19,701 nt of DNA from Amoeboradix gromovi. Taxonomy: Eukaryota; Sanchytriomycota; Sanchytriomycetes; Sanchytriales; Sanchytriaceae. The DNA is taken from the NCBI GenBank assembly GCA_018985225.1, contig JADGIF010000106.1:1-19701 (forward strand), written 5' to 3'. Each line of letters opens with the position of its first letter. Position 1 is the first letter of the stretch. A program made the translations under genes and the position numbers. A model generated the notes under the pieces. The model worked only from the letters and a program-made list of their open reading frames with translations. It made no database searches and was not told where the DNA came from. This document shows positions 1-7,315 of the stretch, piece by piece.

Positions 1-94
1 TATCGAGTATTTGAGCTATTAGAAAAATCTGGAAAAGTCTTGAAATTATACAAAAATGCATACAAATTCGCGATAAATCATTTATTCTAGAAAA
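1..94. repeat. Dispersed direct repeat, copy A (cut by window start)
   Basis: This stretch aligns without gaps to 7660-7753; I count about 8 mismatches in 94 positions. The best conserved part runs from GAAAAATCTGGAAAAGTCTT to ACAAATTCGCGATAAAT. The repeat probably continues left of the window. It overlaps the stop codon of the minus-strand ORF at 87, so it could be a shared 3' end of duplicated sequence or the edge of a mobile element. It has no recognisable coding content, and its identity is unknown. Confidence 0.85.
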
Positions 95-599
95 GAATCC
101 TGCTGTACCATCTGTATAAACAGAGATAAATATCGTCATCATCTCTGCAAATCACTAATAGATTCCCAACATTCTTTCTTGTCAATGGTTCTCTTGCATT
201 TGTAATAAATGGATGCTCATTACCATCGGGTCTCAACAATTCCATTTCACTACCGTAACTAAACTCAATGATGATCCTATCGAGGTTCGTTGCAAGGCTC
301 ATTACTTCAAGCGCGACTCCATGACCGAATCGCAGTGTCACGGGATACGTCAAGTACTTATCATCATCGGGGTAATTTGGTACAAGTTGGCCAGGATTCT
401 TGTGGTAGATGTCCATCTGATTTAGCAAATTGTGCACATATCTTAAATTCAGCATTTTTACAATCTGAGAAACAATTGCACTGTGTGATTTGTGAGCAGC
501 AGAGGCGTTGCTTGGGTTGCCCAGAATTTCCTTGTATCTCCTATAAATCAGTATATTTATGGCTTTGTAAACTCTCTCAAGTGTGGTCTTAATCCAAAT
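87..599 (-). CDS. Unrecognised protein, probably a fragment
   Basis: This minus-strand frame is open from 599 down to a TAG at 87-89. The first ATG (453-455) would give 122 aa, but the frame stays open for about 48 codons upstream of it (starting WIKTTLERVYKAINILIY), so the real start may lie in another exon or be lost. The protein looks globular and charged, with GQLVPNYPDDDKYLTYPVTL and RFGHGVALEVMSLATNL in the middle and CRDDDDIYLCLYRWYSRILF at the end. I see no signal peptide or membrane segment. A second frame just upstream (603-650) reads like protein too (ELSATHHIRRREFGLRPH), which suggests a short intron or a frameshift. I do not recognise the family. Degenerate neighbours make a pseudogene likely. 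Confidence 0.35.
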   Translation of the reverse strand: MWIKTTLERVYKAINILIYRRYKEILGNPSNASAAHKSHSAIVSQIVKMLNLRYVHNLLNQMDIYHKNPGQLVPNYPDDDKYLTYPVTLRFGHGVALEVMSLATNLDRIIIEFSYGSEMELLRPDGNEHPFITNAREPLTRKNVGNLLVICRDDDDIYLCLYRWYSRILF

Positions 600-602
600 T
601 CA

Positions 603-905
603 CGACGTCGAATATGATGAGTAGCTGACAATTCCATAACATAACGGCAGAACTAAAAGTAGTTGTCCAGATAAAGGCACGTAATGTATAGAAACACTCA
701 TCAGATACCCAGTCTAATCCACAGACACGATTTAACAGCCTGCTCGTGTTAGTAAATCATGCTTGTTGAAATTATCATCGGACGTAAAAGTGTTCAGCTT
801 GCACGCAAGTCTGCATGTGTCTTAATCTTTTAAACAAAGATCCCAACTCAAGTTTTCATTCATCCATTCTGTCCAACAGCCTTGCCTCTCTGATAGTGTA
901 CGCTC
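603..905. other. Intergenic stretch, no supported gene
   Basis: AT-rich DNA between two minus-strand open frames. I see only short broken frames. The piece at 603-650 may belong to the ORF ending at 87. No RNA gene or repeat was found. Confidence 0.4.
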
Positions 906-1790
906 CTAGTCGAGTTTGTTCGGCGTCTTAGAATCCTTCGATGTAATCGTAGCACAAGAAAAGACAGCCATGAAATTGCAATCAAAAATGACTCTTAGAT
1001 CTACTGATCTAGAACTGTTAGACTGAGAATCGTTGTCTGGTTTCACAATGTCATTTAAATCATTTTCAGATAAGAGCAGCTTTGGAAATACCCATGGAAA
1101 GCAGTAGATATCTTTATAACTTGCTGAATACTCCATATGACTATGACGATGTTCCCAATACTTTGTAACTGAAAATTTTACCAACTTGCGATATGTTTTT
1201 AAATTGCGTCTACACAAAACATCCTTGAGGAAGTAACACTTTGGATAGAAATCTGTGTGAACATTTGAGTCTGTGTGGTATCAGATGCAAATTACTGTGA
1301 GATTGGCTATCCTTTGCTTCAACCTATCGCGTAGTAAAATGCTGTTTGGTAGGTAATCAAACAACTGCTTGCGTGCATCAAAAAACACTACTGGTGTTTG
1401 TATCAAGCTCTCAAATGGACCATTAGCAAGAGACCATCATTCGTGCGATCCCAACAGCTCTTTTACATCTACGATTAAATCTTCTGTATACAGAGTCCAC
1501 AGTGGAAGTTTTGGAACCTAAATACCACTTTAGTTTCTCTAATAATATCACCTTGGCTTGAACTCAGCCAACTGTTCTTCATATTTGAGCTATCAACTAA
1601 CTCAGATATTAAGTACTCTTTGATCAAATTAATATGCTTACCGTAAAGGGGTTTCTAAGCTACATCATGTAGAGAATCATGCGGAGCTTTAAAAGATTCT
1701 ATTCTTGCCAGACATATCATCGCCATAGAAACACCACTCAGTGCGCTATTACCGACGCGCCAATCGAGAAACTACTGAATGCATGAAAAC
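906..1790 (-). pseudogene. Degraded protein gene with in-frame stops
   Basis: From 1517 down to the stop at 906 one minus-strand frame reads continuously except for two TGA codons, at 1437-1439 and 1281-1283. Before the first stop it reads VPKLPLWTLYTEDLIVDVKE, between the stops WSLANGPFESLIQTPVVFFD, and after them a 125-codon tail ending DSKTPNKLD. Upstream, 1790-1520 carries protein-like frames shifted against this one (DWRVGNSALSGVSMAMICLA, then a TAG at 1655-1657, then KPLYGKHINLIKEYLISELV). This is the look of a decayed gene. I do not recognise the family. Reading TGA as tryptophan would close the two gaps, but the intact genes here use only TGG for Trp and some end at TGA. Confidence 0.4.
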
Positions 1791-1884
1791 TTCAATCCGA
1801 ACATTTAGCTTTCAATGGCCAAGCTTTCTTATCAACCTCTCTTGATACAAGCTTGAGATTATTTTCTGCATCATTCCCCGTTTC

Positions 1885-2373
1885 ATGCAGAAAAAGGTTT
1901 CTAAAGAGGTAGAGCTTGCTTTTCGCAAAAAAACAGCAGGAATTGGCCAATTTGTGAAGCCTGTAGTGTTCAACGGTGTAGATGAGGACGCAAACTATCT
2001 GTTAGTTCACACAACAATCATCGTTCCCTTCAAATGGAATCTTGCCTTCTTCCTAGATACAGGAAAAGTAAAAGCTCAGCTACATCAGATGATGCCTGCT
2101 GAATGCGTTGGAGAAGCTCTTGCGGTGCGCCCTTTGTCTGGTATTTGGGAAACAATCACAGTGTGGAAAAGCATACAGGGTATGAAAGAGTATTATCTGA
2201 AAGGAGACCATGCTAAAGTTATGTTCAAATGGAACAAGTACACTAAAGTTGGGGAAAATATTCTGACCTGGAAATACAAGATTAGTGGCAAAGAATTGAA
2301 TTTTGATGGATATTCAAAAACGAAAGAAATGTTTTTGATGATCAAAGATGGTGGTCTCGAGTCCTGGGAATAA
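1885..2373 (+). CDS. Small dimeric alpha/beta-barrel-like protein
   Basis: A 162-aa ORF from ATG at 1885 to TAA. Residues about 35-150 resemble the ferredoxin-like dimeric alpha/beta-barrel fold of small monooxygenase-type proteins (DUF3291, spheroidene-monooxygenase-like and ABM groups). The marks are a central strand ETITVWKSIQGMKEYYLKGD followed by H-A-K-V-M and a last strand ILTWKYKISGKEL, the usual 'W-x-S-x-x-x-x-x-F/Y-x-x-G-x-H' pattern. No cofactor motif is visible, and members of this fold have varied functions, so no reaction is proposed. The frame is open upstream to 1846, so a longer N-terminus from another exon is possible. It has no signal peptide. It lies upstream of the copper transporter on the opposite strand. 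Confidence 0.55.
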   Translation: MQKKVSKEVELAFRKKTAGIGQFVKPVVFNGVDEDANYLLVHTTIIVPFKWNLAFFLDTGKVKAQLHQMMPAECVGEALAVRPLSGIWETITVWKSIQGMKEYYLKGDHAKVMFKWNKYTKVGENILTWKYKISGKELNFDGYSKTKEMFLMIKDGGLESWE

Positions 2374-2946
2374 ATTAATTAAGAGTACTAAATATCGCTC
2401 AGTCAATATTATTCTCACAACTTTTCTCATGTAACGGAGAAGTAGGAACAAACGAGACATGCTCTACGAACCGTTGATAAACATCTTTGATTCGTATTTA
2501 ACTGGCAGAGGAAATTCTTGAAACCTGAAGTGCGATGAATAACCGTAATAAAATTAAACATTTTGTTTGCTCGCACAATGGTGTTAAGTGCAGTGTACTT
2601 GTAAACCTTCAGTCTTCTCTCAAACTGTTTGAAGTCTACTTTTCACAGCTGGCAACTATATGGAGGGTCTGTACCTCGTAGAAACACAATTAGTAAGTAT
2701 TTATGATATGATTATTTTTCAATATGGTCTGACTTCTGTTGATAATAGATCGCTCTACCTTTCTGACCCAAATTCTAATATAGGACTGTAAAATGCAAAC
2801 AGATTTGCTTGCGGAACAAGTATGGATTAAATTTAATTGTAAGTTAGTTTGAATGATTTTACTCCGCTGATTTGATGATTGAAGACAATTTCATTTGACT
2901 ACCACACGGTAGTTATGACAAGAAAAATATTAATTTAGATCTTTTA
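2374..2946. other. Intergenic stretch between convergent genes
   Basis: AT-rich, with no convincing gene. One short plus frame (ATG at 2661, starting MEGLYLVETQLVSIYDM, about 42 codons) contains a good 5' splice-site consensus GTAAGT at 2693-2698, with an AG about 55 nt downstream. A small exon is therefore conceivable, but nothing supports a product. Confidence 0.3.
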
Positions 2947-3378
2947 TTAGTGGCATATCAATCCTTCTTGCTCGTCCAACTGCACGTTTTTTAAACAGAT
3001 TGTTCGAGACATTGCACTGGCTAATGTAATAGCAAGAATGATGTATCCATTGAAAGTCATTAGTGCCAACATCATTAACGCAGCAATGATGGATCGAACC
3101 CATCCAAATAACAATAGCATTGGAGACACTAACCATGGCTTTCCCATTGATGCTGCTTTCGAAGCTAATGGATGTTTATATGCACCGATCATCTCACCAC
3201 CCATTGTCAATAAAAATAGTGCCATCAATGTAAATACCATTTGCGTGCAGCTTCCCACGTGCCAAAAGTCAAACAATACCGTAATATCACAACACTTCCA
3301 GTTAATTATACTTGGCATTGTCATTCCTTCGTGCTTGGCGTGATTCATCATATCATTTAGTTCTGTAAATGCTTCCAT
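2947..3378 (-). CDS. Ctr-family copper transporter
   Basis: Ctr proteins import Cu(I) as trimers at the plasma or vacuolar membrane. The ORF stops at TAA 2947-2949. I prefer the ATG at 3376-3378, which gives 143 aa, over the extension to 3423. The N-terminus carries a methionine/histidine cluster (MMNHAKHEGMTMP) typical of the extracellular copper-collecting part. Then follow TM1 (FWHVGSCTQMVFTLMALFLL), TM2 with the MxxxM selectivity motif in ALMMLALMTFN, and TM3 (GYIILAITLASA). The length matches Ctr2/Ctr4-type proteins. TM3 lacks the classical GxxxG but has small residues in its place. A short charged cytosolic tail ends the protein; no CxC or HCH tail is seen. It is head-to-head with the bL28-like gene at 3492, sharing a ~110 bp promoter region. 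Confidence 0.85.
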   Translation of the reverse strand: MEAFTELNDMMNHAKHEGMTMPSIINWKCCDITVLFDFWHVGSCTQMVFTLMALFLLTMGGEMIGAYKHPLASKAASMGKPWLVSPMLLLFGWVRSIIAALMMLALMTFNGYIILAITLASAMSRTICLKNVQLDEQEGLICH

Positions 3379-3491
3379 TTTTGTAAGTTGGCAAACTGGG
3401 GGAAATTTGTATTTAATAAACACTGATTGGTACCAAATAAATTAGATATTTAACAGCATACGGTAGATGTCTATTGGTTATAGGCTGTGCC

Positions 3492-3816
3492 ATGAAGTAT
3501 GGACCTATAATGGCGACTTATTTTAAAAAGTCACCGCATATTTTATCTTTGCAAATTAGACGAACAAAACGCAATAGTTTTTCTCTGCCAAGATGATATT
3601 TTGCCACTTTTTAACAGACATAATAAATTGAATGTTATAACAACAAGAGCACGCAAATCTATCCACAAACTACATCAGAGTGGGTACATTGGCATTCCTA
3701 AAAGATTTTTTGAGATGGGATATATACATGGGAAATGTTATGACTCAGAGTTATCGTATTTGGAGCAAGAAGCACCAATGCTTTCCATTTCAGTGAGCAT
3801 ACCGTTTGTTAGTTAG
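3492..3816 (+). CDS. Probable mitochondrial ribosomal protein bL28m, frame broken
   Basis: Two adjacent frames together look like bL28, a large-subunit ribosomal protein. ATG 3492 (or 3510) gives MKYGPIMATYFKKSPHIL followed by LQIRRTKRNSFSLPR, then a TGA. From about 3592 the next frame reads DDILPLFNRHNKLNVITTRA then RKSIHKLHQSGYIGIPKRFF, ending at TAG 3816. The bL28 family pattern is K/R-T-K/R-R, about 21-23 residues, then V-x-T-R-A and a basic helix. Joining the frames by a single-base shift reproduces that spacing within one or two residues. A 16-nt GT-AG intron (3577-3592) would also restore frame but shortens the spacing. So either a real micro-intron, a sequencing indel, or a pseudogene. 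The assignment rests on one short motif region and is moderate. Confidence 0.4.
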
Positions 3817-4086
3817 AGTTCTCTAACCATCTCTGTGATTATGGTGATAAAATGCATCATCATTGTGTATCACTTTTAACTTTCTCAAATTAGCTCCATA
3901 GCTGCAATTATAAGAAAAAAGATTTTTATATGGAATATCTATATTTATTGTATTATAGGTTGCCAAAGTACTATAGCGTGAGCAGCTGTACAACAATGTT
4001 CCGCTTTCAATAACACCTGCTTTGACTTTCACAATTTGCTTTCTTTGAAAATCTCTCGATAGTCATCGTCCTCATTCTCTGCTTTA

Positions 4087-4113
4087 ACCCGTTTAAGATT
4101 TAAAACGCCTGAT
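4087..4113 (+). repeat. Left terminal inverted repeat of the transposon
   Basis: Positions 4089-4113 are the exact reverse complement of 6977-7001; the outermost two bases differ (AC versus CA). The core begins CCGTTTAAGATTTAAAACGC. TA lies immediately outside at 4085-4086. Confidence 0.92.
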
Positions 4114-4142
4114 TTTTTTTATATTTTCTTGTTGTAAAGAAA

Positions 4143-5141
4143 ATGCCGCGACACAAGTCAGAGGATTTCAAAGAAGCTTGCGTTAGACACTATCGCAATA
4201 TTTCACACAGTAGGGACGAAACTTGTAGGGTTCTTGGGTGTAGCAGTCGCTCATTAGCACGATGGATTGAGCGATACGATGAAGATGGTTCTATCGAAAG
4301 GCACAACAGACAAGCACGTGCGTACAAGTTCAAGGAATCACATCAACGAGAAGCGTTGGACTATCTGTCGAAACATCAGACAGCATCGTCGCCTGAGCTA
4401 CATGCTCACTTGGTGACTACGTTCGAGGACTACAACATCACCTCAGAACAACTTCACAGCATCATTCGTGACAACAACCTTACTCGCAAGCGTACCAAGC
4501 ATGGACGCTATCCAAGTGTGAGGCGCCGCCAAGAGACAGACCGCAAAGCTGACCTACGTGCCTTCTACGCTAAAACGACATCGCATGATATCAACAAGAT
4601 TGTCTCGATAGACGAGGCTTCACTCACACCATTCATGTATCGTCCATATAGTCGCTGCCCCATCGGTGATAAGTGTATCGAACGAACCGGCAATAACAAG
4701 GTCTTCACAAAGCACACCTTTGTCGCTGCTATTACGTCATCTCGCATTGTGGGCTGGAAGCTCTACGACGAAGGTGCTATGAATGCTGAGCGTTTTGTCG
4801 AGTTTGTGAAGAGCATCATCGAGCGACATAACCTCAGAGGCTACCTGTTCTTGTTCGACAACGCTGGCGCCCACAAGGGTCAGGGCATACGTGAGCTCAT
4901 CGAGCAGACAGGCAACACATTCTCATACACAATACCGTATAACTCGCAGACGAACGCTATCGAAGCGTGGTTCTCGCAATTCAAGCACTACATGGAGAGC
5001 TCTCGCACCAGAGACATCGATGCGACTACCGTTTCACGCATCCCGAGCACGGGCTTATACGTACGAAGCGATATGTGTTTCAGAGACTGCCTACCAGCAC
5101 TTAAGGGTCGAAAAGCATATAAGGACACCGCACATTTGTAA
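4143..5141 (+). CDS. IS630-like DD34E transposase
   Basis: A 332-aa protein that would cut and paste the element at TA sites. The N-terminal ~130 residues hold paired helix-turn-helix DNA-binding domains (SEDFKEACVRHY; TCRVLGCSSRSLARWIERYD; a second around ITSEQLHSIIRDNN). The DDE catalytic core has D157 in SIDEAS, D239 in LFDNAGAHKG and E274 in YNSQTNAIEAWF, with 34 residues between the last two. The 'YSRCPIGDKC' and 'SQTNAIE' signatures match the IS630 branch common in giant viruses and protists rather than classical animal mariners. After about residue 290 the sequence no longer fits the family: the expected C-terminal helix seems to continue in another frame (frame of 4891-5868, ARAYTYEAICVSETAYQHLR at about 5044-5103). 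A one-base shift near 5040 is therefore likely. Confidence 0.9.
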   Translation: MPRHKSEDFKEACVRHYRNISHSRDETCRVLGCSSRSLARWIERYDEDGSIERHNRQARAYKFKESHQREALDYLSKHQTASSPELHAHLVTTFEDYNITSEQLHSIIRDNNLTRKRTKHGRYPSVRRRQETDRKADLRAFYAKTTSHDINKIVSIDEASLTPFMYRPYSRCPIGDKCIERTGNNKVFTKHTFVAAITSSRIVGWKLYDEGAMNAERFVEFVKSIIERHNLRGYLFLFDNAGAHKGQGIRELIEQTGNTFSYTIPYNSQTNAIEAWFSQFKHYMESSRTRDIDATTVSRIPSTGLYVRSDMCFRDCLPALKGRKAYKDTAHL

Positions 5142-5160
5142 ATTACACAGGTGCGTTCAA

Positions 5161-6966
5161 ATGGGCGAAAAGAAAATCTCGCTGAAGAATATGAAAGAGC
5201 CGCCAGACCCTGGCGACAAACCGTGGGCGACCTACCAGTGTATCAAGACGAGCCTCAAGAGTGTCGTCAAAGATGACATCGTCGTCTCTAAGCTGATGGA
5301 AGCCGCGCTGCGGGCGAACGGTATCATGATACACACCCTTCAGCTACTGAAGCTGTACCTTATTCACTCCTACGATACGGGCGTCCCTTTGCCTCTCCTC
5401 GATAGGCGGTTTGTTACCTCAATCATGAAGGTTCTTTGCGAGGAACCAGCCAGCGGCAGACCACCAAGCGGCGAGACCAAGCTCATCAAGGATACACTCA
5501 AAGCCTTCTATGAGCAACATTACAAGGCGACGATGAGTGAAGAGCTGAATTATCGCCACATGAACACAGTACTCCATTACTTATCGACAGACATTCTCAC
5601 GATGTACGAGAACAACATCAAACAGCATTATGTCGAATACGTGGAGCGTTTCGTGAATGTCTCTTGGCGAAAGAAGGTGCTCGTCGCCATCATCAAGAAG
5701 CACAAGAAAACTGTTGGGTGCCGACAAGAAGCAACCAACGCACTATGCCGTCAGCTTTGTCGTGTCAAAAACGACCTGCTGAGACCAGACCAAGCTAAGA
5801 CATCCCACACTCTGTATCACACATGGATTGATGAGCAGCGAGCCAAGGTAGTACCTACGAGAGGATAACATCTACTACGACATCCAGTGCTCACCTCAGG
5901 ATTACCTACTGCTGATGCTGTACATGATGAAGACCGTCGAGGCGCATGGCACGAGCGTCAATAACGCCTGTCCCCTACGAAGCGACATCGTCCCAAAACA
6001 CTTCAGGCTCGATACTGTGTCTCTCATCAACCTCTGCTTCACCGAGGAGCAGGGAAAGCGCGGTGACTACACGACGAAGGGCAACCTCGTCAAGCACCAA
6101 GACCACATCTGGGTTTTTTCTTCAAAACCGATATGAAGTGCTTCCACGTGAAAGAGGATAACCACGCATTCACGTTTGACCATCAAATCGAGACCGATGG
6201 TGTGAGCTGTAGCATCTTGCTGAAGAAGAAAGCTCTCGTCGGTAAGCGTGTGAAGACGCCCAAGGCAAAGAAGGGAAGCGGTGAGAAGTATATCGACGAG
6301 CTGGAGGACTACGAGCATCTGAAGACCAAGAAAGTCGTTGCTATCGACCCCAACATGAGCGACCTGTTATACTGTGTGGATAGCGACGAGAGAGAGCAGG
6401 TTAAGTTTCGCTACACACAAGGCACGCGTCGCAAAGAGACGAAGGCGAAGAAGTACCGAAACTACCTTCAAGAGCGCAAGCAAGAGCTCATAGATGGTAA
6501 GAGCGTCGTCGAGTGGGAAACCGAGCTGAGTGCCTACAACAGGAATACGACAGACTTCGAACGCTTCAAAGCGTACGTAGCGAAAAAGAACGAACTCAAC
6601 AGGCGTTTGGCGTCATTCTACAACGAGTACATCTTCCGAAAGCTCTATCTGGTCGATGAGTTTCGTACCAGCTGTCGCTGTAGCGCGTGCCATGGGGAGT
6701 GTGAGAACCCGAGACCATTTAGAGGCGGTAATATTTTGCGTCATGGGCTTCTCAAGTGTAGAACTTGTTCAAGGCTGTGGAACCGAGATATTAATGCTGC
6801 TTCCAACATCTGGAAGGTAGCTATGAGCGCAATTCGAGGAGAAGATGGCCCAGAATACCTTCGACGAGCCCGAGGCTCAATCAGTGGTGCTACGTCGGTA
6901 GGGAGCGAGGTTCCCGAGTGTCTTAGGACGCTTCCACACAATCATGATTTACGCTGTGAGATTTAG
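5161..6966 (+). pseudogene. Fanzor1-type TnpB homologue, frames broken twice
   Basis: Fanzors are eukaryotic relatives of TnpB/Cas12: RuvC nucleases guided by an omega RNA encoded at the element end. The gene reads in three segments. The first runs from ATG 5161 (MGEKKISLKN, then NGIMIHTLQLLKLYLIHSYD) to about 5860. The second (about 5861-6113) includes REDNIYYDIQC and NACPLRSDIVPKHFRLDT. The third (about 6114-6966) includes IETDGVSCSILL, RuvC-I VVAIDPNMSDLLY (D at 6346-6348), VDEFRTS (E at 6658-6660), a zinc ribbon with CSAC and CRTC, and RuvC-III NRDINAASN (D at 6787-6789). The first switch is a +1 shift; the second is a -1 shift within a run of six T. Between FRKL and VDEFRTS (6636-6660) the stretch that normally carries the RuvC-II strand seems missing. 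Joined length is about 600 aa. Likely a decayed copy unless the breaks are sequencing errors or tiny introns. Confidence 0.82.
6866..6932 (+). ncRNA. Candidate omega-RNA scaffold: three consecutive hairpins
   Basis: In TnpB/Fanzor systems the guide scaffold often overlaps the 3' end of the nuclease ORF and runs to the element end. Here, just after the conserved RuvC-III/EYLRR region, three hairpins follow one another: GAGCC-cga-GGCTC (6866-6878), GGGA with TCCC (6901-6915), and AGTGTC-ttag-GACGCT (6917-6932, one G-U pair). The encoded tail (SGATSVGSEVPECLRTLPHN) has no family conservation that I know of, as expected if RNA rather than protein is selected here. The right inverted repeat begins 45 bp later. 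No expression evidence is available, so this is inference from position and pairing. Confidence 0.3.
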
Positions 6967-6976
6967 ATACCTTTTT

Positions 6977-7003
6977 ATCAGGCGTTTTAAATCTTAAACG
7001 GTG
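6977..7003 (-). repeat. Right terminal inverted repeat of the transposon
   Basis: Exact inverted match to the left repeat over 6977-7001. TA follows immediately at 7004-7005. The Fanzor stop codon ends only 10 bp before this repeat, so any guide RNA made from this end must overlap the ORF and/or read outward through the repeat. Confidence 0.92.
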
Positions 7004-7030
7004 TAAAACTTATCAAGAGCACTAATTTAA

Positions 7031-7315
7031 GAGAAAATTGTGAATTTCCCGTAGAAAACCAACAATGTCAACCATTCTGTTACAGTGCTTGCTCACGTTT
7101 TGAGATGCCTGTCGCAACATCACAGAGGGATGTATGTTGCTGCCATATGGGGTCCCCTCGTTAAAAGTCCTGATTTCCGAGAAAATCGAGAATTTCCAGA
7201 GAAACTAGCAATGCTGGATGCTCCATTACAGTGATTTCTCACGCTTTCACTACCCTGAGGCGGGATTGAATAAGGATGCAGATACTTGATGTATATGTTC
7301 CTTGCTGCCATATGG
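7031..7315. repeat. Tandem duplication of a TnpB-type 3' end
   Basis: Two related copies follow each other: 7031-7150 and 7179-7315. The first blocks are GAGAAAATTGTGAATTTCC (7031) and GAGAAAATCGAGAATTTCC (7179). Both continue with TTACAGTG...TCACG and end with TTGCTGCCATATGG (7137-7150 and 7302-7315). The offset is 148-165 bp, with indels between. The second copy covers the RuvC-III end of the TnpB relic; the first repeats its 'PHMAA..YI' coding end in decayed form. So the 3' end of the element, where an omega RNA would sit, is present twice head to tail. Confidence 0.65.

Larger units (their letters stand above)
4087..7003 (+). mobile_element. IS630/Tc1-mariner transposon carrying a Fanzor gene
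   Basis: A 2917 bp element bounded by inverted repeats (4087-4113 and 6977-7003; 25 of the 27 bp match perfectly) and flanked on each side by TA (4085-4086 and 7004-7005), the target duplication expected of Tc1/mariner/IS630 elements. It encodes a DD34E transposase and, 19 bp downstream on the same strand, a Fanzor1-type TnpB homologue. The coding part is visibly richer in G+C than the AT-rich neighbourhood, which points to recent arrival from another genome. The intact, near-identical ends suggest recent mobility. However, the Fanzor frame is broken twice and the transposase C-terminus seems shifted, so this copy is probably not autonomous. Fanzor1 genes riding on eukaryotic DNA transposons, mariner/IS630-like ones included, are a known association. 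Confidence 0.88.

Noticed and set aside
906-1517. TGA read as tryptophan (alternative genetic code)
   Set aside because: The large intact genes here encode Trp only with TGG, and the carbamoyl-phosphate synthase ends at TGA in the expected place, so the two TGA codons more likely mark a pseudogene.
3512-3535. Imperfect palindrome GGCGACTT...AAGTCACC
   Set aside because: One mismatch in eight, and it lies at the start of the bL28-like frame; no second copy was seen, so there is no case for an operator or element end.
3823-4032. Minus-strand 69-codon ORF left of the transposon
   Set aside because: No ATG start, no recognisable motif, and its upstream frame closes before the element; not supportable as a gene.
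5848-5863. A 16-nt GT-AG intron at the first Fanzor frame break
   Set aside because: Possible but not preferred: it would need a micro-intron in a gene with foreign base composition, and a one-base insertion is simpler. Kept open pending RNA data.
6113-6138. A 26-nt GT-AG intron to repair the second Fanzor frame break
   Set aside because: It restores frame but deletes FFKTDMK, which resembles the conserved stretch before the TDGVS motif. A missing T in the homopolymer run explains the break more simply.
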